The notes under the pieces were generated by a model. It saw only the letters and a list, made by a program, of their open reading frames with translations, was not told where the DNA came from and ran no database searches. The position numbers and the translations under genes are program-made. From assembly GCF_900107605.1 (NCBI RefSeq), contig NZ_FNQJ01000006.1, positions 62,001 to 126,000 of the forward strand: DNA of 64,000 bases, in the 5' to 3' direction. This stretch comes from Acidovorax soli (GTDB lineage: Bacteria; Pseudomonadota; Gammaproteobacteria; Burkholderiales; Burkholderiaceae_C). This document shows, piece by piece, positions 55,441-64,000 of this stretch; within the stretch, counting starts at the first letter, position 1, and each line of letters begins with the position of its first letter.

Positions 55441-55588
55441 CCATGAAATATCCACTCTGGTTAGCGCGGGGAAGCCCTCATCTCCTGCCGCGTGAGCGAT
55501 GGCGATGTACCGGACCGCCATGCTCTTCCACCCAACCCCCTTTTCCCATTTGGCAATTGCATACGAATCTAGAACCAGGAGCTCCAAC

Positions 55589-56830
55589 ATGACCATCGAA
55601 ATGATCGAAGCCGAAGAATTCAACCAGGGCACCCAGATCAAGGTGATCGGCGTGGGCGGTGGCGGCAGCAATGCCGTCGAACACATGATTGCCCGCAGCG
55701 TGCAGGGCGTGGAGTTCGTCAGCGCCAACACCGACGCGCAGGCGCTCACCCGCAGCTCGGCCCATCGCACCATCCAGCTGGGCCAGAGCGGCCTGGGCGC
55801 GGGCAGCAAGCCCGACAAGGGGCGGGACGCTGCCGAGGCGGCGGTGGACGACATCCGTGCCGCCATCCAGGGCGCCCACATGCTGTTCATCACCGCGGGC
55901 ATGGGCGGCGGCACGGGCACCGGCGCAGCGCCCGTGATCGCGCGCGTGGCCAAGGAAATGGGCATTCTCACCGTGGGCGTGGTCACCAAGCCCTTCGACT
56001 GGGAAGGCGGCCGCCGCATGACCAATGCCGACAACGGCCTGGCCGAACTCGAAGCCAATGTCGATTCGCTGATCGTGGTGCTCAACGAGAAGCTGCTCGA
56101 AGTGCTGGGCGATGACATCACCCAGGACGAAGCGTTTGCGCATGCCAACGACGTGCTGAAAAACGCCGTGGGCGGCATTGCCGAGATCATCAACGAATAC
56201 GGCCATGTGAACGTCGACTTCGAAGACGTGCGCACCGTGATGGGCGAACCCGGCAAGGCCATGATGGGCACGGCCACCGCCAGCGGCCCCGACCGCGCCC
56301 GCATCGCTGCCGAGCAGGCCGTGGCCTGCCCGCTGCTCGAAGGCATCGATCTGTCGGGCGCCAAGGGCGTGCTGGTGCTGGTGACGGCCGCCAAGGGCAG
56401 CCTGAAACTGTCCGAGTCGCGCCTGGCCATGAGCACCATCAATGCCTACGCATCGCCTGATGCGCATGTCATCTACGGCGCCGCCTACGACGACAGCCTG
56501 GGCGACGAGATCCGCGTCACCGTGGTGGCCACGGGCCTGTCGCGCCCCAACGCACGCCGCCAGCCCATTTCGGTGGTGCAGGGCGGCCTGCGCACCGGCA
56601 CGGACAACATGGCCTACCAGATGCCCATGACTGTTGGCGGTGGCATGGGCGGTGCCGTCGGGGTGGCCGGTGGCATGGTCGGTGGTTCCCAGGCCGATTA
56701 CGGCGGCATGTCGGTGCCCAGCGTCTGGCGCACCAACCGCACGCAGGCGGCCGCCCGCGTGGATGCGCTCTCGTCGGGTGGCATGGACGATCTGGAGATC
56801 CCGGCTTTCCTGCGCAAGCAGGCGGATTGA
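55589..56830 (+). CDS. ftsZ: Cell division GTPase FtsZ
   Basis: A 413-residue tubulin homologue. It has IKVIGVGGGGSNAVEHMIAR, the GTP signature GGGTGTG near residues 104-111, NADNGLAELEANVDSLIVVLN, and the T7 loop NVDFEDVRTVM. The conserved C-terminal peptide DDLEIPAFLRKQAD binds FtsA. An in-frame ATG at 55499 would add 30 non-homologous residues; AGGAGC at 55577 before the ATG at 55589 and family alignment set this start. A Gly/Met-rich linker occupies residues 345-380. A family 2 repeat begins ten bases after the stop. Confidence 0.96.
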   Translation: MTIEMIEAEEFNQGTQIKVIGVGGGGSNAVEHMIARSVQGVEFVSANTDAQALTRSSAHRTIQLGQSGLGAGSKPDKGRDAAEAAVDDIRAAIQGAHMLFITAGMGGGTGTGAAPVIARVAKEMGILTVGVVTKPFDWEGGRRMTNADNGLAELEANVDSLIVVLNEKLLEVLGDDITQDEAFAHANDVLKNAVGGIAEIINEYGHVNVDFEDVRTVMGEPGKAMMGTATASGPDRARIAAEQAVACPLLEGIDLSGAKGVLVLVTAAKGSLKLSESRLAMSTINAYASPDAHVIYGAAYDDSLGDEIRVTVVATGLSRPNARRQPISVVQGGLRTGTDNMAYQMPMTVGGGMGGAVGVAGGMVGGSQADYGGMSVPSVWRTNRTQAAARVDALSSGGMDDLEIPAFLRKQAD

Positions 56831-56840
56831 TCCGGTCCAT

Positions 56841-57022
56841 CCCCCTGAGCGGCTGCGCCGCTCGGGGCAGCCCCCAGAGGTGGCTGCTCTTCGGGACCGT
56901 CCAAACCTGCGCAGGCAGGCTTGGAGCCGCGGCCCTCAGCCCCTTCTCTCGCCTCGCTACGCGCTCCGGAAAGGGGGACGATGCCCTCGCTGCGGGGCGG
57001 CCCTGGCGCGGTGTCTCTGGTC
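56841..57022 (+). repeat. Dispersed repeat family 2, copy 3 (split), between ftsZ and lpxC
   Basis: CCCCCTGAGCGGCTGCGCCG starts ten bases after ftsZ; its GAGCGGCTGCGCCGCTC part is a perfect short-loop palindrome. A second portion at 56971-57022 (GGGGGACGATGCCCTCGCTG, then GCGGGGCGGCCCTGG) matches the downstream half of the copy at 58050. About 85 bases of unmatched sequence lie between. This fills most of the 285-base ftsZ-lpxC gap; no gene is seen. Confidence 0.65.
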
Positions 57023-57103
57023 GGGATCGTGCCGGTTGGAAGCACTCCGTTTTCTATCAGGGTCATAGCAAGGGCCTGGGTGGCTTGTGCAGGGCTGGCC
57101 CAC

Positions 57104-57109
57104 TAAAAT
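57104..57109 (+). promoter_or_regulatory. -10 element of lpxC (possible leaderless start)
   Basis: TAAAAT ends six bases before the lpxC ATG, and the bases between (CCTCAG) hold no Shine-Dalgarno. It suggests lpxC has its own promoter apart from the dcw operon. No strong -35 is visible. Confidence 0.5.
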
Positions 57110-57115
57110 CCTCAG

Positions 57116-58039
57116 ATGCTTCAGCAACGCACCCTCAAGACGATCACCCGCGCTGTTGGCGTGGGGCTGCACAGCGGCCAGCGGGTCGAGTTGACCCTGC
57201 GGCCGGCACAGCCCGACACGGGCATCGTGTTTCGCCGCGTGGATCTGCCCCAGCCCGTGGACATCCCCATCTGCGCGACGGCGGTGACCGATACCCGCCT
57301 GGCATCGACCATTGGCACGGGCAATGCCAAGGTGCACACCGTGGAGCACCTGATGTCGGCCTGCGCCGGCCTCGGCATCGACAATCTGTATGTGGACATC
57401 ACGGCAGAAGAGGTCCCCATCCTCGACGGTTCCTCGGCATCGTTTGTCTTTCTGCTGCAAAGCGCAGGCATAGCGTTGCAGAACGCGCCGCGCCGCTTCA
57501 TTCGCGTGACCCGGCCGGTCGAGGTGCGCCAGGGCGAGGGGGCCGCAGCCAAATGGGCAAGGCTCACGCCCTACCATGGCTACAAGCTCAGTTTCGAGAT
57601 CGATTTCGATCACCCGGCGGTCGACTCCACGGGCCAGCGGGTCGAGTTCGACCTGGGGACCGGCAACTACAGCCGTGACATTGCGCGCGCGCGCACCTTT
57701 GGCTTCACGCGCGACGTGGAAATGATGCGCTCCAGCGGCCTGGCGCTGGGCGGCGGGCTGGACAACGCCATCGTGATGGACGACTACAAGGTGCTCAACA
57801 GCGACGGCTTGCGCTACGACGACGAGTTCGTCAAACACAAGATCCTTGACGCCATGGGCGACCTGTACCTGGTTGGCAAGCCCCTGCTGGCTGCCTACAG
57901 TGCCTTCCGTTCGGGCCACGCCATGAACAACCTGCTGTTGCGCGAGCTGCTGGCGCAGCGCGACGCCTGGGAAGAAGTGACGTTCGAGGACGAGCGCCAG
58001 GCGCCCAGCGGCTTCCTGCAACCCGCGCGGGCCTGGTGA
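57116..58039 (+). CDS. lpxC: UDP-3-O-acyl-GlcNAc deacetylase LpxC
   Basis: A 307-residue zinc deacetylase, the committed step of lipid A synthesis. It starts [20 protein letters not shown]; the zinc ligands are His in [18 protein letters not shown] and in [17 protein letters not shown]; the catalytic His lies in [31 protein letters not shown] matches the family. It ends the dcw cluster as in many proteobacteria. A family 2 repeat begins ten bases after the stop. Confidence 0.95.
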   Translation: MLQQRTLKTITRAVGVGLHSGQRVELTLRPAQPDTGIVFRRVDLPQPVDIPICATAVTDTRLASTIGTGNAKVHTVEHLMSACAGLGIDNLYVDITAEEVPILDGSSASFVFLLQSAGIALQNAPRRFIRVTRPVEVRQGEGAAAKWARLTPYHGYKLSFEIDFDHPAVDSTGQRVEFDLGTGNYSRDIARARTFGFTRDVEMMRSSGLALGGGLDNAIVMDDYKVLNSDGLRYDDEFVKHKILDAMGDLYLVGKPLLAAYSAFRSGHAMNNLLLRELLAQRDAWEEVTFEDERQAPSGFLQPARAW

Positions 58040-58049
58040 ATATGAGATC

Positions 58050-58126
58050 CCCCCTGAGCCGCTTCGCGGCTTCTCCCCAGGGGGAAGATACCCTCGCTGC
58101 GGGGTGGCCCTTGCCTGGCGTCCCTG
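58050..58126 (+). repeat. Dispersed repeat family 2, copy 4, after lpxC
   Basis: CCCCCTGAGCCGCTTCGCGG, then CTTCTCCCCAGGGGG, CCCTCGCTGCGGGG and TGGCCCTTGCCTGG. The first 35 bases match copies 1-3; the second half resembles the 56971-57022 part rather than the GGCAAAGCC form of copies 1 and 2, so two subtypes exist. Confidence 0.7.
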
Positions 58127-58168
58127 GCTTGCGCTGCGCAAGTTTTCGCCGCGCAGGGAGTCGCTGAA

Positions 58169-58345
58169 ATGCTGCTGTTTCGCTGGCTGGCCATGGCACT
58201 GCTGCTGGCTGCAGCGGTTTCCTTTGCGTTCTATGCCGGCACGGGCCAGGCGCGCTACAAGCGCTTTGGCCTGGTGGTGCTGAAGTGGACCCTCATCGCG
58301 ACGGTCTTTTTCTTTGCCGTGCTGTTCATCGGGCGCCTGGCATGA
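58169..58345 (+). CDS. Small two-helix membrane protein downstream of lpxC
   Basis: A 58-residue protein from ATG 58169 to TGA 58343-58345, with AGGGAG as ribosome binding site. It reads MLLFRWLAMALLLAAAVSFA, FYAGTGQARYKRFGLVVLKW and TLIATVFFFAVLFIGRLA: two membrane helices (about 3-21 and 37-56) joined by a short basic loop. Codon use matches the surroundings. I do not know the family. Its place after lpxC suggests an inner-membrane accessory role, which is speculation. Confidence 0.7.
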   Translation: MLLFRWLAMALLLAAAVSFAFYAGTGQARYKRFGLVVLKWTLIATVFFFAVLFIGRLA

Positions 58346-58391
58346 AAACCGGCACGGCAGCAGCCGCCGCCGCGCTGGCCTATACTCGCGC

Positions 58392-60510
<2,119 letters not shown>

Positions 60511-60513
60511 CGG

Positions 60514-60571
60514 TTGCTACTAAAAAGAGCTTCTGGCGCTTTCTGTATAAGCGCTGGACGCTCTTTTTGGC
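60514..60571 (+). terminator. Family 1 repeat acting as bidirectional terminator between thiC and gspE
   Basis: AAAAAGAGC (60522-60530) and GCTCTTTTT (60560-60568) are perfect arms, with GCGCTT and AAGCGC pairing further in. T-runs follow on both strands, which suits the convergent thiC and gspE genes. It begins TTGCTACTAAAAAGAGCTTC, the family 1 start. Confidence 0.85.
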
Positions 60572-60687
60572 GAATGGCGCTTATGCCGTAGGTGCTTGCC
60601 GCTGTTGAACATGTCGCATTGCACGCCCGAACTTCCCGTGGCGGTACCGGGGTCCAACGGCGCCGGCCACCGGCGCGCACCTGGCGA

Positions 60688-62076
60688 TCAGTCCCTCGTC
60701 ACCCGCACCACTTCTTCGCGGCTGGTGATGCCGGCGGCGATCAGGCGCTCCCCGTCGTCGCGCATCAGCGCCATGCCGTTGGCCAGTGCCGCGGCGCGGA
60801 TGTCGGCCTCGGAAGCCTGGCTGTGGATTTGCGCGCGGATGGTGTCATTGGTCACCAGCATCTCGAACACCCCCGTGCGGCCCGCGTAGCCGGTCTGGCC
60901 GCAGGCGTCGCAGCCCTGGCCGGCGCAGTGGGGGCAGATCTTGCGCACCAGGCGCTGGGCCAGCACGCCCAGCAGGGACGAACTCAGCAGGAACGGCTCC
61001 ACGCCCATGTCGGTCAGGCGCGTGACGGCGCTGGCGGCATCGTTGGTGTGCAGCGTGGCCAGCACCAGGTGGCCCGTGAGCGAGGCCTGAATGGCGATCT
61101 GCGCGGTTTCGAAATCGCGGATCTCGCCGATCATGATGATGTCCGGGTCCTGGCGCAGGATGGCGCGCAGGGCCTTGGCAAAGGTCAGCTCGATCTTGCT
61201 GTTGACCTGGGTCTGGCCCACGCCGGGCAGTTCGTACTCGATGGGGTCTTCCACCGTCATGATGTTGTTGCGCGTGGCGTCGAGTCGGCTCAGCGCGGCA
61301 TACAGCGTGGTGGTCTTGCCCGATCCCGTGGGGCCGGTCACCAGCACGATGCCGTGGGGCTGGGCGATCAGGCTGGTGAAGCGCTGCAAGGTGTCCCCCT
61401 GCATGCCCACGGCTTCGAGGCTGATCTTGCTTTCGCTCTTGTCCAGCAGGCGCAGCACGGCGCGCTCGCCATGGGCGCTGGGCAGGGTGGACACGCGCAC
61501 ATCGATGGCCCGGGTACCCAGGCGCAGGCTGATGCGGCCGTCCTGCGGCAGGCGCTTTTCGGAAATGTCGAGGTCGGCCATGATCTTCAGGCGCGAGATC
61601 AGCGCTGCGTGCAGCGCGCGGTTGGGCTGCACCACCTCGCGCAGGCTGCCGTCCACGCGAAAGCGCACGCTGGAATGGCGCTCGTAGGGCTCGATGTGGA
61701 TGTCGCTGGCGCCATCGCGCGCGGCCTGCGTGAGCAGGGCGTTGAGCATGCGGATGATGGGCGCGTCGTCTGCCGTTTCCAGCAGGTCCTCCACGGCGGG
61801 CAGCTCCTGCATCATGCGCGAGAGATCGGCGTCGGATTCGACCTCGCTCACCACCGTGGCGGCGCTCGATTCACCCTGCGCATAGGCGGCGCTGATGCGC
61901 TGGGCCAGGCCATGGGCGTCGAGCGGCAGCAACTGCTGCACGGGGTGCTTGCGCAGCACCTCCGACAGCGCGCTGGCATTGGGCTGGGGGCCGTGCCACA
62001 GCACCAGCTGCTGGCCGTCGTCCTCCAGCAGCAACTGGGCGGTGCGCGCAAAGGCATAAGGCAGGGGATGGCGCAT
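60688..62076 (-). CDS. gspE: Type II secretion system ATPase GspE
   Basis: A 462-residue secretion ATPase. It has [20 protein letters not shown], Walker [16 protein letters not shown], Asp box [16 protein letters not shown], His box [18 protein letters not shown], and the zinc tetracysteine [13 protein letters not shown]. The N-terminal domain is short (about 110 residues). It drives pseudopilus assembly at the inner membrane. It follows gspD by 12 bases and is the last gene of the visible gsp operon; gspF and others are not downstream in this window. Confidence 0.95.
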   Translation of the reverse strand: MRHPLPYAFARTAQLLLEDDGQQLVLWHGPQPNASALSEVLRKHPVQQLLPLDAHGLAQRISAAYAQGESSAATVVSEVESDADLSRMMQELPAVEDLLETADDAPIIRMLNALLTQAARDGASDIHIEPYERHSSVRFRVDGSLREVVQPNRALHAALISRLKIMADLDISEKRLPQDGRISLRLGTRAIDVRVSTLPSAHGERAVLRLLDKSESKISLEAVGMQGDTLQRFTSLIAQPHGIVLVTGPTGSGKTTTLYAALSRLDATRNNIMTVEDPIEYELPGVGQTQVNSKIELTFAKALRAILRQDPDIIMIGEIRDFETAQIAIQASLTGHLVLATLHTNDAASAVTRLTDMGVEPFLLSSSLLGVLAQRLVRKICPHCAGQGCDACGQTGYAGRTGVFEMLVTNDTIRAQIHSQASEADIRAAALANGMALMRDDGERLIAAGITSREEVVRVTRD

Positions 62077-62088
62077 GGTGGTGCCGCC

Positions 62089-64000
62089 TCAGGGTGCGCT
62101 GACGGGAGCGGGTTCGTACGACGCGGGCGTGGGTGCGGGCGGTGTGGCTTCGGGGCGCAGCGCGGGCAGTACCGGGGCCGCCGAGACCGAGCCCATCACG
62201 GCGCTGGGCGCGGGTTGCGCGACCTGCTGCAGCGCACGGATGGCTTCGTAGCGGTCGAGCATCAGCGCATCGCTGGCGGCGGCATCGCGCACTACCACGG
62301 GGCGCAAAAACACCATCAGGTTGGTCTTCTTGCGCGAGCGGTTCTCGCTGCGGAACAGATTGCCCAGCACGGGGATGTCCCCCATCAACGGCACCTTGTC
62401 CTCGGCCTGCTGGTAGCTGTCTTCCAGCAGGCCGCCGAGCACGATGATGCTGCCGTCCTCGACCAGCACGTTCGATTCGATGGAGCGCTTGCTGGTGGTG
62501 GGGCCGTTCACGTCCTTGAGGGTGTTGCCGTCGATTTTGGAGACCTCCTGGTAGATGGCCATCTTGACGGTGCCGTTCTCGTTGATCTGGGGGCGCACGC
62601 GCAGCATCAGACCCACGTCCTTGCGCTCCACGGTGGTGAAGGGATTGACCGAGTTGTTGCCGGTGGTGTTGGCGTACGAGCCCGTGACGAAGGGCACGTT
62701 GTTGCCGATGACGATGCGGGCCTCTTCGTTGTCCAGCGTCATCAGGTTGGGGGTGGAGAGCACATTGGCATCGCCGCTGTTTTGCAAGAAGTTGGCCAGC
62801 GCGCCCAGGTAGTACTGGCCGTTGACGCGCGGCGCCAGTGCAATGTTCAGGCCCCCGCCCAGCGATGCCAGGGCCGTGGCGCTGCCGGTGGCAATGCCGG
62901 CGGCCAGGCCCAGGATGTTGCCGCCCGACACCGCCGAGTTGGTGCCGATGGCGCCCACCACGCCGTCGCCCTTGCTGCCCAGCACGCTCTGCCACTGGAT
63001 GCCGAACTCGGCCAGCTTGCTGGCCGTGACTTCCACGATCAGGCTTTCCACCAGCACCTGCGCGCGGCGGCCGTCGAGCTTGTCGATCACGGCGCGCAGC
63101 TGCCGGTACTGGGGCTCGGGCGCGGTGATGATGAGCGAGTTGGTCGTGGGGTCGGCCTGGATCTGCCCGCCGGTGGAGGGCTGGTTGCCGCTGGCGCTGC
63201 TGCTGGAGCCCGCGCCCGCACCCATGCCCAGGCCGCCGCCGCCGCTGCCGCTGCCGGCGCCCAGCCCGGCGCTGTTGCCGGCGCTGCTGGTGCCGGCCGT
63301 GCCGGAGGACGCCACCGTGGTGGACAGGCCGCTCGTTCCCGCAGAGCCCGACGACACGGCGTTGCCGCCCCCCGTGGCCGAGATGGCTGCGCGCAGCGTG
63401 GTCGCCAGCTTGGTGGCATCGGCATTCTTGAGGTAGACCACATGGATGTTGCCGCTGGCCGCGCTGCTGCCGGGCACGGGCGGCTGGTCGAGCTTGTCCA
63501 CCAGCGCGCGCACCTGGGCCACGCGGGCCGGGTTGGCGGCGCGCAGGATCAGCGAGTTGCTGCGCGCCTCGGGCAGCAGCGTGGTCTTGAACGAGGTGTC
63601 GGTCTGGCCCTGGGCCGCGGCCGGGCCGGCTGCGCCGCCACCATCGATGAGCCGTGCCACCAGCGGCGCCAGGTCGGCGGCCACGGCATTCTTGAGCGGG
63701 ATCACCTCCACATCGCTGGCGTTCGAGACATCCATGGCCGCCACGATGCGCGCCAGGCGCTGCAGGTTGTCGGCGTAATCGGTGATCACCAGCGAGTTGT
63801 TGCCGGGGTTCACGTTGATGGTGTTGTTGGGGCTGATCAGCGGGCGCAGCACCGGCACCAGGTTGGCCGCGTTCTCATAGTTGAGCTTGAAGATCTGCGT
63901 GACGATCTGTCCGCCGCCGGGTCCCGCCGCACCGCCCCGCGAAACGCTCACGCTGCCGCCCTGCAGCTTGGCATCGGCCTCGGGCACCACCTTGTACAGG
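62089..64000 (-). CDS. gspD: Type II secretion secretin GspD (C-terminal part, cut by window edge)
   Basis: About 637 residues are visible; the N terminus with signal peptide and N0 domain lies beyond base 64000. N-domain repeats appear as IFKLNYENAANLVPVLRPLI and VEVIPLKNAVAADLAPLVAR. The secretin core has VLVESLIVEVTASKLAEFGI, NVLSTPNLMTLDNEEARIVI, GNNVPFVTGSY and VLGGLLEDSYQQAEDKVPLM, then GDIPVLGNLFRS. A Gly/Ser-rich stretch of about 65 residues (encoded near 63180-63380) splits the third N repeat. It forms the outer membrane gate. The codon at 63988-63990 is an internal GTG (Val) and not the start. Confidence 0.93.
   Translation of the reverse strand, partial: LYKVVPEADAKLQGGSVSVSRGGAAGPGGGQIVTQIFKLNYENAANLVPVLRPLISPNNTINVNPGNNSLVITDYADNLQRLARIVAAMDVSNASDVEVIPLKNAVAADLAPLVARLIDGGGAAGPAAAQGQTDTSFKTTLLPEARSNSLILRAANPARVAQVRALVDKLDQPPVPGSSAASGNIHVVYLKNADATKLATTLRAAISATGGGNAVSSGSAGTSGLSTTVASSGTAGTSSAGNSAGLGAGSGSGGGGLGMGAGAGSSSSASGNQPSTGGQIQADPTTNSLIITAPEPQYRQLRAVIDKLDGRRAQVLVESLIVEVTASKLAEFGIQWQSVLGSKGDGVVGAIGTNSAVSGGNILGLAAGIATGSATALASLGGGLNIALAPRVNGQYYLGALANFLQNSGDANVLSTPNLMTLDNEEARIVIGNNVPFVTGSYANTTGNNSVNPFTTVERKDVGLMLRVRPQINENGTVKMAIYQEVSKIDGNTLKDVNGPTTSKRSIESNVLVEDGSIIVLGGLLEDSYQQAEDKVPLMGDIPVLGNLFRSENRSRKKTNLMVFLRPVVVRDAAASDALMLDRYEAIRALQQVAQPAPSAVMGSVSAAPVLPALRPEATPPAPTPASYEPAPVSAP

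Noticed and set aside
55499..55588. Upstream ATG giving a 443-residue FtsZ
   Set aside because: The added 30 residues have no FtsZ similarity, and a ribosome binding site precedes the ATG at 55589.

Overview
The window is GC-rich chromosomal DNA from a betaproteobacterium, most likely family Comamonadaceae (Acidovorax-like). I infer this from gene content, protein sequence flavour and two short dispersed repeat families that I recall from that family; no database search was run. There is no sign of a prophage, insertion sequence, plasmid backbone or CRISPR array. Most genes are housekeeping, so the unusual material lies in control regions, dispersed repeats and a few odd proteins.

Layout. 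1-2921 (minus) is an lldP-lldR-lldD lactate operon with two perfect LldR-type operators upstream. 3425-6333 (minus) is a TRAP transporter (dctQ-dctM-dctP) divergent from a HypT-like LysR regulator. 7563-11142 (plus) is gltIJKL glutamate/aspartate uptake behind a textbook sigma-54 promoter. 11307-16129 holds a small unknown protein, pyrC, a DUF3025 protein, htpX and an FAD-dependent dehydrogenase. 16207-21692 is a TetR-controlled tripartite efflux operon (NodT-type outer membrane factor, EmrA, EmrB) ending in a universal stress protein. 21822-25376 has a J-domain-like protein, cysK, RNase P RNA and an rRNA pseudouridine synthase-like protein. 25407-29954 has a Nudix/metallo-beta-lactamase fusion divergent from dapF-DUF484-xerC. 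30095-35133 is a metal-handling region (CadR-like regulator, CadA/ZntA ATPase, COG0523 GTPase) followed by dksA. 35180-38935 has a STAS-like protein and hslVU.

39143-58039 is a complete division and cell wall (dcw) cluster: mraZ, rsmH, ftsL, ftsI, murE, murF, mraY, murD, ftsW, murG, murC, ddlB, ftsQ, ftsA, ftsZ, lpxC. Most neighbours overlap by 1-10 bases, implying translational coupling. Upstream of mraZ are four AGTG repeats at exactly 10 bp spacing, the probable MraZ autoregulatory operator. After lpxC come a 58-residue membrane protein, a TPP riboswitch with thiC, and convergent type II secretion genes gspE and gspD, the latter running off the right edge.

The most interesting signals are: (1) a roughly 60 bp AT-richer repeat present in about ten copies, some acting as terminators and others lying in frame inside dapF, murG, murC and the Nudix/MBL gene; (2) a second repeat beginning CCCCCTGAG that sits 2-10 bases after four stop codons; (3) the MraZ operator; (4) a set of -10 boxes placed 6-7 bases before start codons without Shine-Dalgarno sequences, suggesting leaderless mRNAs; (5) the sigma-54 promoter with an upstream dyad at gltI.
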